A stretch of 64,000 nt of DNA from Heterohyrax brucei (GCA_028571685.1 CM053142.1:66241296-66305295); one strand, 5' to 3'; counted from the first letter of the stretch, positions 12,060 to 22,880 are shown. The notes: a model not told the origin generated them from the sequence alone. Program-made: numbers and translations.

Positions 12060-12790
12060 TTCAAAAACACTGAGGCTTACACTGAGCTTAGAGCTCCTAA
12101 GCAGATTATAGACTGGAGAAGACACAAACAATTTTAATATTGCATGGTAAGTGCTGTGGAAGGGTAAGTCAAGGCCCCACAGGAGTCCATAGTGTGAGCA
12201 CCTGGCCCAGACTCAAGATCCAGGAAGTCTTCCAGGAAGAAGTGACTTGTAAACTAAGATCTGGAGGCTAAGTAAGTCTTATCTAGGCAGAACCAAGTAA
12301 GGACATTGTAAGCAGTGAGAACAGTAAGTGCTGAGATCAGTGGAGAGAAGGAGTTCCGAGGAGCTTAGGCATGACTGTGGATTTAGTATGGTTGTAGTGA
12401 AAGGGGAGCAAAGAAGAATGAGAGGCCTTTTGTGGCTGGATTGTGGCAACTTTTGACAGCCAGCTTCAGACACGATCTTTAATTCTGAAGGCAGCAGGAG
12501 AGAAAAGATTTTAAGCAGGGAAGTAATAGGGTCAGCTTTGCATTTACAGTTCATCTGAATACTCTTTGGAGAACAGGTAGAGGGACGAAGACTGGAGGTA
12601 GAGAAGCCACGTGGGAGCCTGGTACAGGAAATCCAAGCAAGACGGCAGTGTGTAAGGCAGACTCAATTTCTTCCAGTGGACTTTTCCACTTGGGAGATTG
12701 AGAGTCACTTGCAGAGAGCAGTACCAGTAGAGTGGTTGGGAGCTCTGATAGCACCGGGTTAGTAGTTAAAGATGAGGCTGGGTTGTGTTA
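12060..12790 (+). mobile_element. Old dispersed LINE-type repeat, copy 1
   Basis: Motifs such as CTTCCAGGAAGAAGTGACTT, GAACAGTAAGTGCTGAG, TTTTAAGCAGGGAAGTAATA and AGGAAATCCAAGCAAGACG, in this order, recur elsewhere in the window. They match a widespread ancient mammalian repeat (GGGAACAGCA..TGCAAAGGCC...AAGCAGGGGAGTGACATGAT) that I recall from old LINE 3' regions but cannot name with certainty. Confidence 0.45.
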
Positions 12791-13619
12791 ACAATATTTG
12801 TAATAATCTCGGTGGGGTTAGGTGAACAAAGCAGAGGCCATGTGAGATAAGAGGAAGGTGTTTGCCCTCCCCACTCACCTGGAGGTGCCTTTGCTTCTGA
12901 CTTCTTGCCCATCATATTCCTGATACTCTCTTACTGACTACTTGGTGGCCCAATCCCAGGCTAAGTCGTGTAAGTTACTTGTCGTAATCAACCACAGTAC
13001 TCTCCCACACAGACCAGAGCCAGGCTGCAGAAAGGCCTTGCATTCTTCTTAGCCAAAAATTTCATTTGCCCTCAGTTTGTTCCTCCTTGACTGTCTGAAG
13101 ACAGGGTCCATGCCCTATTCATCAGCCAACGCTCCAGGCCTGTCCTAATAGTACACACTTAGAAATTTCTGTGGAATATTTGCTTAAGTTACAACTGGAG
13201 TAAATTGACTTTTAGACTTAAAGTTCCTAGAGGGTACTTTTTAATGACAATAGGCATTTGTTAACTCAAATTAATCTCTAATTAGAGAACCTAGGGAGAA
13301 AAGCTACGTGGAGAGAGAGGGCGTTTATGATGTCTGCTTACCTGTTCCTCTCTACTCAGACCAGATCTTCCAGTGTTCTCAGAGTTGGACACTGAAGTGG
13401 GTCAGGGACATTTCTAGCATCTTCTCTCCTCAGTGCTCTATTTCTAAAGGGGAGAATTTACAGAGCAACTGATTGCCTTGCCCTAAAATGGTTCTTCTTC
13501 CATTTATGAAGTAGAATACTATACCCTTCACCCCAATCCTAAACTACATTGACAGCGTGGTCATCAGCAGTACTCCGTGTCCTCCCACGTTCTGGCTGCC
13601 TCTCTGGGCTGTTGCTGTG
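12791..13619. other. Unassigned stretch
   Basis: No SINE, no exon and no known repeat recognised. Moderately GC-rich, with pieces such as GTTCCTAGAGGGTACTTTTT that could be very old repeat. Confidence 0.4.
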
Positions 13620-13960
13620 CTAAGCTTCTAACAGTACCCAAGACACCTCTGCCTCTTGCACGAATCCTTCTCCTTACACGTGTTGTTGCCTCTGCCCGAG
13701 ATGCCCTTCTTTATCTGGGAAATTCCTAGTTGTCCTTTAAGTCCCTGCTCAAATGTCACTTCCTCGATGACAGCTTTTGGAATCACCTGGGCACACTCAG
13801 TTACTTCCTGCATTTCTGCAACAGCACTTACCACACTGTGGGCTAATTTATCTGTTTACTAGCTTGTCTTCTCTTCTCAATCGTGAGCTATTTTTGTGTA
13901 GACTCACCACAGTGCGTGACACAGAGAAGGTATTAAAAGGCATTATAGGGTGAATAAATG
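13620..13960 (+). mobile_element. L2-like LINE 3' fragment
   Basis: The order CCTCTGCCCGAGATGCCC, AAATGTCACTTCCTCGATGA, CAGCACTTACCACACTG and GACACAGAGAAGGTATTAAA, ending GGTGAATAAATGG, parallels the 3' end of L2 (TGGAATGCCC, CACCTCCTCCAGGAAG, GCACATAGTAGGCGCTCAATAAATG). Confidence 0.6.
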
Positions 13961-14525
13961 GATGCATGAATGAGGATTCATTTCCTGGTGGGTCCCTAGA
14001 AGACGTCTCTGTGTTTGAGAAAGACATTCTCCTTTGCCTGCTCTTGACTGAAGGGGTTTTATTGCCTCCATAGCCCAATTTCTTGAAGCTTGGTTGAAAC
14101 TCAACTGTCTTGCACATATCCTGTAAAATTCTTAGCCTGTTGTATACGTTAGAATACCTCTCTGAAGGGCACACGTGAATGCTATCTCAACATGAAACTG
14201 CTTTTGTTACGCCTCCCTATAATTAGGCTCTATATAATGGTGCTTGCTAAATTGGGAAGAGTTAGAGCATGTGTGGGGGCAGGAAATAAGACTGATAGAT
14301 TATATTCAGCTCAAGCTTTCAATCATCTGTGAGATCTGTTGCAGACATAGCAGATGGTAGAATATTCTAAAAAAGACTCACACGAAGGGCCCATAGCGTG
14401 CTTTGGGGCCAAGGCAAAGCACAAACAAATGTGACATGCAGTGGTCAGATATGACATGGGAAGGCATTGATTCATTCCATCATGTGGCTGTTCTAAATGT
14501 CAGAGATTCTTCAGTGCAATAAATG

Positions 14526-14660
14526 TGATATATCTATATATATGTATATAAAGCATACATATAAGCACATAATGCATGCTTTATATATACAAAGGATGCA
14601 TATATATGCATATGTGCATGCTATATATATATATATACATACATATATATATACACACAT
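14526..14660. repeat. AT-rich (TA)n/(TATG)n microsatellite
   Basis: Alternating TATATATA, ATGTATATA and CATATATG units, imperfect over about 135 bases and partly self-complementary, ending in ACACAC. The 61-codon frame across it is low-complexity and not a gene. Confidence 0.9.
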
Positions 14661-14669
14661 CCTTGGGGA

Positions 14670-15130
14670 GCTTATAGTCTAGCCAGAAGAGATAGATAAC
14701 TGACAGGAAATAAGCAAGATATATAGATTTTTACACAGTGCTGAGTGCTATGGGGAACAATAAGGCAGAGAAGCGCAGTGAGAAATGTCAAAACAGTCTA
14801 ATTTTAAATGGAGAAGCCAGGAAAGGCAGTGCTGAGATGGTGACATTTAGACAAAGATCTACGGATAGTGAGGCAGTTCACATGCAGATACCTGGAGTGA
14901 GGTGGGGTGGGTGAGCATTCAGATAGAGGGAACAGCAAGTGCAAAGGGCCTGAGGTGGAAGTGTATCTGGCTTATTCAGACACCAGCAATAAGGCCAGTC
15001 TAGTAGGAGCAGGCCAGATTATGCTGGGTTTGTAGGTCATTTTAAGGATTCTGGCTTTTGCTCTGTGTAGCATAGGAAACCACTGAGAGATTATAAGCCA
15101 AAGAATAACATCTGACTATGTTTTACAAAG
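14670..15130 (+). mobile_element. Old dispersed LINE-type repeat, copy 2
   Basis: GAGGGAACAGCAAGTGCAAA followed by GGGCCTGAGG, then AGGCCAGATTATGCTGGGTT, GTAGGTCATTTTAAGGATTC and AAACCACTGAGAGATTATAA give a clear, ordered match to the ancient repeat also at 12060. Confidence 0.6.
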
Positions 15131-15229
15131 ACAGAATGGATCTAGAATGCATTTCCTAGATGAACAGAAGGCTGAGCAAGACATGGCAGCTCCGATTCTT
15201 CCAGTCTACGTGAGTAAGCCTCTCCCTTT

Positions 15230-15375
15230 CCCCTTGTCATTCATTCAGCAGTCTTTATCGAGGCCTTTCTCTGTGCCAGTCACTGAGGATTCGGTGATAA
15301 GCAAGGCAGATGGAGTCTTCGCTTTCATAGAACTTGCAGTATGATGGGAAGACTGACACGAGACAAATATGTTTA
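15230..15375 (+). mobile_element. Old repeat fragment (5' part of the same ancient family)
   Basis: ATTCATTCAGCAGTCTTTAT, CTGTGCCAGTCACTGAGGAT and ATAGAACTTGCAGTATGATG follow the common mammalian pattern ATTCAACAAATATTTATTG, GTGCCAGGCACTG, GAGCTTACATTCTAG. Confidence 0.5.
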
Positions 15376-15404
15376 AAGGCATGGTGTGCTGTGTAGGAGA
15401 ATAT

Positions 15405-15611
15405 GCTAAACCTGTTGCTAATGAGCTGGCTGCCAAACTCATGGCAGCCTCATGTGTTACAGAGTAGAACTGCTTCATAGGATTTTCTGGGCTGTAATCT
15501 TGACAGAAGTAGATCACTAGGTCTCATGCCCAAGATGATGCTGGGGGGTCAGATTATCAGCTTAAGGTAAGTAGCTGACTGCAAATCATTTACACTACCC
15601 AAGGGCTCCTA
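15405..15611 (-). mobile_element. AfroSINE, long type
   Basis: Runs from AAACCTGTTGCTAATGAG through ACAGAGTAGAACTGCTTCAT to ACACTACCCAAGGGCTCC. Diverged in the B-box region. Confidence 0.85.
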
Positions 15612-15619
15612 TTAGGGGC

Positions 15620-15814
15620 TTTCAAGTAAATTTTGACTTACAACAACCCCATATGACACAGTAGAATGGTCCCATTGGGTTTTCTTGACTGTAATCTTTT
15701 TGGAAGCAAATAATTACATCTTTTTTCCTGCTGAGATGCTGGGTGGGTTCAAGTCACCAACTTTTTCGTTAGCAGCAGCAGCATGCCATCTATCTGCTTA
15801 ATCTGGCACCAGGA
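15620..15814 (-). mobile_element. AfroSINE, long type, diverged
   Basis: AAGTAAATTTTGACTTACAA, ACACAGTAGAATGGTCCCAT and GGGTTTTCTTGACTGTAATC, ending CTTAATCTGGCACCAGG. Lies directly next to the previous copy in the same orientation. Confidence 0.85.
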
Positions 15815-15864
15815 TCACATAATATGTTCGTTTAACATAGTTTGGCTTAGGCATAAAAAACTTG

Positions 15865-15959
15865 TGGGCATGACACAGGACCAGGCAGTGTTTTGTTCTG
15901 TTGTATATAGGGTCCCTGTGAGTTGGAATCCAGCCCATGGCAATATAACAACAACAACA
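15865..15959 (+). mobile_element. RTE LINE 3' end fragment
   Basis: CAGGACCAGGCAGTGTTTTG, then TCTGTTGTATATAGGGTCC, ending in ACAACAACAACA. This matches the RTE 3' end seen at 55440 and 60474, including the last codons of ORF2 and the (AAC)n tail. Confidence 0.7.
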
Positions 15960-15962
15960 TAG

Positions 15963-16133
15963 TTTGCAGCCCTGGTGGAGCAGTGGGTAAGGGCTATGAC
16001 TACTAACCAAAAGTCAGCAGTTCAAGCCCACCAGTGGCTCCTTGGAAACCCTATGGGAGCAGTTCTACTCTGTCATATAGGGTTGAATACAAGTCAGAAT
16101 CGACACTACAGTAATGGGGTTGTTTTTTTTTAA
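15963..16133 (+). mobile_element. AfroSINE, short type
   Basis: From GCAGCCCTGGTGGAGCAGTG to GTAATGGGGTTGTTTTTTTT. Inserted at or just after the (AAC)n tail of an RTE fragment. Confidence 0.88.
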
Positions 16134-16154
16134 ACGTGATGCGGAATCACAAAG

Positions 16155-16500
16155 GCTTCTCCCCAGAGGGAGGGGTAGCTAAGCTGATATGTGATGGCCA
16201 ATATAGCCAGCCAGGCAGAGGGGTGGAGGGAGCATTTGGGGTTGGAGCTGCAGGTGTGAGAGTTCTGAGGCTGGGCCAGCACTGTACCTTCTCCAACCTA
16301 GACATGTTGTGGGCTGGCATGACTAGATTGTAGAGAGCAAACAGAATAGAGTGTGGGCACAAGTGGCATGATGTGAACCTGCAGAGTCAGGCAGGGCAGG
16401 ATCATGAAGGGTTTATCTTAAGGCTAAGCGGGAAGCCAACTAGTAATGCCATGATCACATTTCTCTTTGGAAAGGATCATTCGTTCTATTTTCAGGTGCT
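16155..16500 (+). mobile_element. Old dispersed LINE-type repeat, copy 3
   Basis: CAGGGCAGGATCATGAAGGG, AAGCGGGAAGCCAACTAG and GCCATGATCACATTTCTCTT align in order with the ancient family (GGCCAGATCATG.AGGG, GGGAAGCCATTGG, GACATGATCTGA). Confidence 0.5.
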
Positions 16501-16991
16501 TTTCGTCTCCACATCTCACCCTTTTGTGGAGTTCTCAGACTTGCCCATAGCCCTCAGTGACCAATACAACCCAGTACGTGGGGTGAATTAAAAGGACACA
16601 TGCTGCCTGGGGACTTGGACATACAGAAGCACCACATTGCAAGGCCAGTCTCCACGACAGATCAAGCAGTGCAGGTGTCCCAGGCTGTTCCTGGAAAATG
16701 AACTTGCTCTTCTGTAGCCTAATACTTGAGACTTCCATGTCCTGCTCCATTGAAGGGCTGGAGCTGCCCTCCCAGCTCCCTAGATCATATATATCTCACT
16801 TTGGCAGCCAGCCTGGAATTCTGCCAAACCACATATACTTTCAAAAGAGGTTCTGGTTTTTCTTCTTTGATTATATCTAGTCTTGGAGAAAGCTTCTACT
16901 ATTTCTCACTGGAAGTGAATGGCTAGAACTCATCATTGGTAACAGACAGACCTTAGGATGAAACTCAAATTCCTTATAACACTGCTTACCA
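16501..16991. other. Unassigned stretch
   Basis: No family recognised. Overlapping 60-72 codon frames on both strands look like chance. Confidence 0.4.
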
Positions 16992-17198
16992 CAGAGTCCA
17001 TGGGAGGCACAAATTGTTAAGTGCCTGACTGCTAGTTGAAAAGTTGGTGGTTCGAACCCACCTAGAGATTCCTCTGAAGACCAGCCTGGTGATCTATATC
17101 CGAAAGGTCATAGCCTTGAAAACTCTAAGGAGCAATTCTACTCCGCACACAGGGGGTTGCCATGAGTCAGGATCCACTTGACAGCAATTAATAACAAA
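16992..17198 (+). mobile_element. AfroSINE, long type, intact B box
   Basis: From AGAGTCCATGGGAGGCACAA to the tail ACTTGACAGCAATTAATAAC. GGTTCGAACCC at 17049-17059 is a full match to the tRNA-type RNA polymerase III B box. The A-box region (GCACAAATTGTTAAGTG) is diverged. Confidence 0.9.
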
Positions 17199-17278
17199 AT
17201 CTGTTAAACAACTAGCCCTGTCACATTGTTCCTTTTTTAACTATATTTTTTCTTCTGAATTTGATTTAACTTTTTAAC

Positions 17279-17478
17279 CTTTTTTTTATTATTATGATTA
17301 AGTGAAAGTAAACAACCCAAATCACTTGATGGTGACAGCACACTCCTCCTTTTCACTTGTACTTTAAGTGTCTTCTTGATGATCACCTGTCCATTTCTTG
17401 CCACCCTCTCCTCTCCCATCTAGAAAAAAACCAGTGGGAGAGCCTCCTATAAATGTATAAAACCATAAAGTATACTTA
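17279..17478 (-). mobile_element. 5'-truncated L1 3' end
   Basis: Poly-T at the left, then GATTAAGTGAAAGTAAACAA, then GACAGCACACTCCTCCTTTT and CTCCTATAAATGTATAAAAC. Same 3' UTR as the large L1 at 2875-3080. Confidence 0.78.
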
Positions 17479-18011
17479 CCGCATTAATTTTATTTTTTAA
17501 GTCGTGTATTTTCAGTCTTGCAATGCATATTTACTGAGTGTGTTTAAATTTTTGGCTGGTAATAAGGACTTGGGAGAAATATATTTGATAATACAATCCA
17601 CCAATGAGGTGAGTGCTACTTGGCACCACTGATCTGTGGTATGGCAAGACATTAATGAGAGCTATGTAAAGAATTGACTGAAAGCACCATTCCATTAGGT
17701 TACATGGGGGAAACTTTTCGTTTTCCAAATAGGACACAGAAAAACCAAAATAAACCCCAAAGGGCTCCCTATCACACAGTGAAGTCGTAATTATTCTTGC
17801 AAGCCTTATCTCACAGAAAAAAATGAGAAAGAGGCAAAAGTTTATAGGCATCATCTAATAGAAAGCTCTGCTAACATAGTGAGACTCCAACTTTGGCCTG
17901 CTGGACTTCACACATTTCAAAAGTGACTTACCTTGATGCTAAATGCATTAGAATTGAAATAGTGCTTTACTTCTTAAAGTCCAGAGGCGTAAAATGTGGC
18001 TGATATACAAT
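17479..18011. other. Unassigned stretch
   Basis: A 107-codon minus-strand frame (17531-17854) is present but is compositionally like the surrounding AT-rich DNA and matches no known family. No exon called. Confidence 0.4.
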
Positions 18012-18162
18012 TAAAAACCACTGCTGTCTATCTGACTCATAGTGACCCTATAGGACAGGGTAGAACTCCTCCATAGGGTTTCCACAGAGTAACTGGAGGA
18101 ACCAAACTGCTGACCTTTTGGTTAGCAGATGTAGCACTTAACCACTATGCTACCAGGGTTTC
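18012..18162 (-). mobile_element. AfroSINE, short type
   Basis: From AAAAACCACTGCTGTCTATC to CTATGCTACCAGGGTTTC. Head complete. Confidence 0.9.
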
Positions 18163-18300
18163 TGGCATACTGTTGACACATGGTAATGAAAGAGTCATAT
18201 ACACACTATACCAGGCCCAGTCTGCTGTGTCATCAGTTTGCCTGCACAGTCTTGTCTCTCCCTATTCACCTAAGTCCTTGAATTTTCTGCTTTAGTCATA

Positions 18301-18433
18301 ACCCATGGCTGTCATGTTGATTCAGACTCACAGCGACTCTAGGACAGAGTAGAATCTCCCCACTTTTTAAGGAGTGGATAGTGGATTCAAACTAGCAGCC
18401 AACCTCTTAACCACTGCACTACTGGGGCTCTGC
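18301..18433 (-). mobile_element. AfroSINE, short type, diverged
   Basis: CATGGCTGTCATGTTGATTC, GACTCTAGGACAGAGTAGAA and AACCACTGCACTACTGGGGC. Small internal losses around AAGGAGTGGATAG. Confidence 0.82.
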
Positions 18434-18499
18434 TTAAGTCATTGAGACTTTATTTTAACTCATCTTGTATGCTGTATTCTCACTTTAGGATATCAGCCT

Positions 18500-18870
18500 T
18501 AGCTATTTGTTCATTCATTCAACAGATTTTTGTTGAGCACCTACTATATGTGTTACCACTATAGACTGCATTCTTTCTGCATGGCATCTTTTCCTTCCTC
18601 ATCTTAGCCTAGTTCCCAGCTACTCATTCTTCAGCTCACGGATGAAACATCACTTCTTCCCTCGGCCTTCCCTTGTCCCATCCCTTGCTGTACATTCCCA
18701 TAGCAACTCAGATGTCTCTTATCACTGCACTTTTCTTTTGCCTTTATCTCCAGACTTTATGTGATGGCCACATTGGGACCACATCTGTTTTGCTCACCTT
18801 TGTGTCCTCCACTCCTGGCCTGGCATGCAGCAGGCAAGCAATGAATATTGAATAAGAGAATGATTTCTTA
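18500..18870 (+). mobile_element. L2-like LINE 3' fragment
   Basis: GATGAAACATCACTTCTTCC, CTTTGTGTCCTCCACTCCTG, GCATGCAGCAGGCAAGCAAT and GAATATTGAATAAGAGAATG follow the L2 3' order (TTTGTATCCCCAGC, GGCACATAGTAGGCGCTCAA, TAAATG.TTGTTGAATGAATG). Confidence 0.65.
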
Positions 18871-19013
18871 ACATATCATACTGTTGCCTCACACTGCTGT
18901 CTTATATCAGTAGATCTGGGAGATGCCTCAAGCCTAAGCCCCTACTTTTTTTTCCCATTCTGCTTATTTAAATTAATAACAACAAAAAAGTGGAGATAGA
19001 ATTCACGTACCAT

Positions 19014-19538
19014 AGAATTCACCCTTTTAGAATACAACAGAGTCCCTGATGTAGCAGGAGAAAAGTGGCTGCTCAGAACTAGAACTCTATTAAAAAGACC
19101 AGACTTAACTCTCTGACAGATTGGAGGGTCCCCAGAAGATATGGCTCCAGAAGACATGGCCCCAGACTTTTGGTTAGGGCAGAGCTGAAGCCATTCCTGA
19201 ATCCACCTCTTCAGACAAAGATTGGACTGAGCTCTAAGACATGCATCTTATAAAATGATGCAGGCAAAAGGTGTGCTTCTTGGCTTAAGTAGATACTTCA
19301 GGCTAACCAGGCAGCTCCTGTCCAGAGGTGAGATGAGAGGGTGTAGGGGACAGGAACTGGTTGAGAGGACACAGGAAATACAGGGTGGACAGGAGTGTGC
19401 TGTCACAGGGTGGGGAGAGCAGCTAGAGTTTCATTAAGGTGGGTGTGCAAGTTTTTGTATGACAAATTGACTTGGATTGTAATTTTTACTTAGAGCATAA
19501 TAACATTTTTAAAAACAAAGCAAGAATTCACCCTTTTA
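19014..19538 (+). mobile_element. L1 3' end insertion with perfect 16-bp target duplication
   Basis: AGAATTCACCCTTTTA occurs at 19014-19029 and again at 19523-19538, bracketing a 493-base insert. The insert ends in GACTTGGATTGTAATTTTTAC, TTAGAGCATAATAAC and an A-rich tail, the sense-strand version of the L1 3' terminus seen antisense at 2870-2900. The upstream part (from GAGTCCCTGATGTAGCAGG) is the 3' UTR of that L1 family. It is 5'-truncated and lies in the old L1. Confidence 0.88.
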
Positions 19539-19858
19539 AAGTTTACAGTTCAGTAGTTTTTCATGTTTTACTGCAGCTATCACCGCTATCTAATTCCTGA
19601 TCAGATGAGAAACAACTGACAAAGTGGCGTACCTTTTAGCAGTTACTCCGCATCTCCTTCTTCTCCAGCTCCTGGCAGTCATTGCTATCTGTCTGTATGA
19701 ATTTATGTGTTCCGGATGTTTCATGCAAGTGTGATTATATAGTATGTGTCTTTCTGTGACTGCCTTCTTTCACTTAGCATAATGTTTTCAAGGTTCACCC
19801 TGGTTGTAGCATCATCAATATTTCGTTTCTTTTTATGGCTGCATAATATTCCATTGTG

Positions 19859-20038
19859 GAAACTCTGATGGCATAGTGGTTAAGAGCTATGGCTGCTAAC
19901 CAAAAGGTCGGCAGTTGGAATCTGCCAGCTACTCCTTGGAAACCTCACAGGGCAGTTCTACCCTGTCCTGTAGGGTCACTATGAGTCAAAATGGACTTGA
20001 TGGTAAGTTGTTTTTTTGTTTTTTGTTTTTTTTTTAAC
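19859..20038 (+). mobile_element. AfroSINE, short type, inside old L1
   Basis: From GGAAACTCTGATGGCATAGT to a T-rich/GT-rich end near 20038. It splits the L1 motif AATATTCCATTG from the following ATTGCATCATATGGCTATAT. Confidence 0.9.
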
Positions 20039-20423
20039 ATTGCATCATATGGCTATATCATGATCTTTTTAAAAATCCATTTGTTAGCAGGTAGGCATTT
20101 GGATTTTCCCCTCTTTGGCTATTATAAATAATGCATACATGAGCATTTGTGTACAAGTTTTTGTATTAACATGCATTCTCAATTCTTCTGGGTATATACT
20201 CTAGAGGGGAGTTGCTGGGTCATACAGGGATTCAGTTCTTTGAAGAAGAGCCAAACTGTTTTCTGATGTGTCCGTGCCATATTAAATATCCATCAGAAAT
20301 GTATAAGGGTTCCAACTACTTTACAGTCTCAACAAGTTATTTTCCTGTCTATTTGTATTTTCAATTATTCTAGCCATTGTAGTATATCAAGCTCTTTTTT
20401 CTCACTAATATCCCTTGCCTCTT

Positions 20424-20556
20424 AAAAAAAAAGCCTTTGCCATTGAGTTGATTCCAACTCATAACAACCCTATAGGACAGAGTGAAACTTCCTCATAGTT
20501 TCCAAGGAGTATCTGGTTACCAGCCCTAACACTTAACACTATGCCACTAGAGTTTC
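20424..20556 (-). mobile_element. AfroSINE, short type
   Basis: AAAAAAAAGCCTTTGCCATT to CTATGCCACTAGAGTTTC. Part of the head-proximal region is shortened (TATCTGGTTACCAGCCC). Confidence 0.85.
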
Positions 20557-21723
20557 TGTGCCCCTTTAGGGAAAAGGAATTTTGTCCTCTGCATTTGACC
20601 TTGACTATATTATTTAATTTTTGATGAATCTCTATTTTCCTACATGCAGAAGAGGACTAAACAGGGTCTATGTAGGAACTGAATCAGTTGGTGGATGATT
20701 AAGGTAAGGTAATGCTTCCAACCAGTTCCCTAGGGTTCAAATCCCTCCTGAGAATTTGCTTTGCCACTCAGATATATGAATCAGAATCTACGTTTTAGCA
20801 AGGTAGACCCCCCAAGGTGATCTTATGTATAACTTCTTGGGAACTTGTCAGAAAAGCAAATTCTCACCACTAATCTGTTCAAAGTCCCGATGTAAAGCAT
20901 TTAATACATTCTCAGCTGCTCAGTGGAAGTGAGCAGTTGTGGCATCTGAGTAATTTCTGTGTATCTTGTGGGCTCCATGGAAAGATTAAGACACAGAAAA
21001 TTGGTTTACTCAGGCTTTAGTTTTGGTGGTGGCCCTTCAGCTGGAGCCATGGACTGTAGCCAGTGGTCTGAGGAGAGAGGCGAGTGGAGTGGCTGGAAAA
21101 GGTCAAGAAGGCCTGGATAGTCAGAAGTCTGTCACTTTGCTGTCTTGTATTGGCTTGGGGTTTCATGCACTGTATCCACTTCTAAGGAGTGTTTGGAGGC
21201 CGAGGGCATTCACACCCACAGGGTGAACTTGCCGTGCACATTAATGGGGGTGTGAATCCAGAGCAAACAGAGGCCAAGCCTGACATGAGAGCGCGTGGTC
21301 ACATGTGATCGCTGGCACAGCTGGAAAAAAGGCAGCGCCTGCACTCGAGCTGCCGCCGTCAGCTGCCTCTCTGGTGTGGGAGCACTTCTCAAGTGGAGAG
21401 AAAATTTTGCCAGCTGATGGATTCTCTTTAGTCTCTCTCTGCCATGGCAAGTTATTTGACTCTTAGTTTCTCATTGACACTTCATAAAAAGACCTTCTCT
21501 CATTCCTATTTCCTACCAACAAGGCCTTTGGGAAAAGCACATCATCATGTCTAATGCAAAGGCAGCAGAAGGAAATGTGTGCAACCTGGCTGTGCTGCAG
21601 TTACCCAGCACTTACTCTGGACTGTAGAGCTGCCCTTTTTATGCAGAGTCAGTAACACAACCTCTAAAGCCAGGGGGCTGGCCTGGTACATGATCCTCCA
21701 TTCCTCACCTTTGCCTCCACGAC
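20557..21723. other. Unassigned stretch
   Basis: Contains a weak hAT-like scrap near 20780-20830 (GAATCTACGTTTTAGCAAG, CCCCAAGGTGATC). A GC-richer patch with a few CpG sites lies at 21200-21370. No exon or promoter could be supported. Confidence 0.35.
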
Positions 21724-21881
21724 CCCAAAACAGAACAACCCACTGCCATTGAGTCAGGCCTGACTCATAGTGATGCTAGAGATCAGAGTAGAACTGCCCC
21801 ATTGGGTTTCCAAGAGAAGCCTGGTAGATTTGAACTGACTGCCTTTTGATTAGCAGACATAGCACTTAACCAAGATTTTCC
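21724..21881 (-). mobile_element. AfroSINE, short type
   Basis: CCCAAAACAGAACAACCCAC to GACATAGCACTTAACCAAG. The final CCACCAGGGTTTCC of the head is lost. Confidence 0.87.
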
Positions 21882-22180
21882 CCCACCCGTCCAGGACACT
21901 GGATTGTCCTGCTTTCTGAGTGGTGAGAGTGACAGGACATACTTAATCTAATTGATAGATGTTCTCCCAACAGCTGGCTGATTCAGATTCTCAGAAAACA
22001 CCGTGTGTGCCCTCTCTAAGACTGCAAAGCAAACCCAGGCTATCATTCACCCATGAGACCTTGTGAAAATCTCCTGGTGTTGCCCAATCTGCTGGGGTTT
22101 TCAGCTGGGGAAACTGGCATACACAAGCTTGTTTTAGAAAATGTTGGGCCAGAGAAGCCTCTGGGACTTGCTACAAGTAC

Positions 22181-22339
22181 AACCAAACTCAAACAAACCT
22201 GCTATAGGGTCTGACTCATAATGACCCTATAGGGCAGAGTAGAACTACCCCACAGGGCTTCCAAGGAGAGGCTGGTGGGTTCAAACTGCCCGTGTTTTTG
22301 GTTAGCAGCTGAACTTCTAACTACTGTACAACCAGAGCT
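22181..22339 (-). mobile_element. AfroSINE, short type
   Basis: ACCAAACTCAAACAAACCTG to CTACTGTACAACCAGAGCTC. Confidence 0.88.
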
Positions 22340-22685
22340 CGATTTTGGCATATCTGGTGTTGGGTTTGAATTAATTAACCAAAGTGAGGGTTTGCTGAGA
22401 CTGTGAGAAAATGGGAGTTAGGGGGTGCTGGGATGTAAAGAATACCAGAATCCAGAAATGACACACGCTGATGGTGACTGTGGGTGGTCGGGGCACTGCC
22501 CTGTAAACTGTGTTTGCACCAAGAAAGTGGACAGTTGGGCCAGAACTCCAGAGTTCTATAAATGGAAGTTCTTATTTTCCCTGAATAGTCACAGCAGACC
22601 AAAAGGATTGATAGTAAAAGGTAGGGTAAAACTCAAGGTGGTTTTCAGGTCAGGTGGCAGGGAGGGTGCTCCTTGGCTTTCCTTT

Positions 22686-22880
22686 CACCCATCATCCACC
22701 CATCATCCACATCATCCACCCATCATCCTTACATCATCCACCCACCCACCCACCCACCCACCCATCCACCCATCCACCCACCCAGCCACCTAGCCATCCA
22801 GCCACCCACCCGTCCACCCGTCCGTCCATCCTCTCTCCTTCTTCCCCTCCCTCCCTCCTTCTTTGTCTTCCTTCCTTCCC
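22686..22880. repeat. Tetranucleotide satellite (CATC/CACC/CCGT/CCTT)
   Basis: About 195 bases of four-base units that change along the array: CATC-rich, then pure CACC, then CAGC/CATC, then CCGT, then CCTT/CCCT. The unit length stays 4, so all forward frames are open and translate as repeated Pro-Thr-His; these are not genes. Confidence 0.95.

Larger units (their letters stand above)
18960..20400 (-). mobile_element. Old mammalian L1 fragment, split by two later insertions
   Basis: ATAGAATTCACGTACCATAG, then (after an insertion) AAAGTTTACAGTTCAGTAG, CTTTCACTTAGCATAATG and GGCTGCATAATATTCCATTG, then (after a SINE) GGGTATATACTCTAGAGGGG and GTTGCTGGGTCATACAG. This is the antisense 3' portion of an old L1 (L1M type). 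The broken reading frame and the two nested insertions show its age. Confidence 0.8.

Noticed and set aside
22686-22880. CRISPR-like array
   Set aside because: Simple four-base repetition in a mammalian sequence; no spacer/repeat structure.
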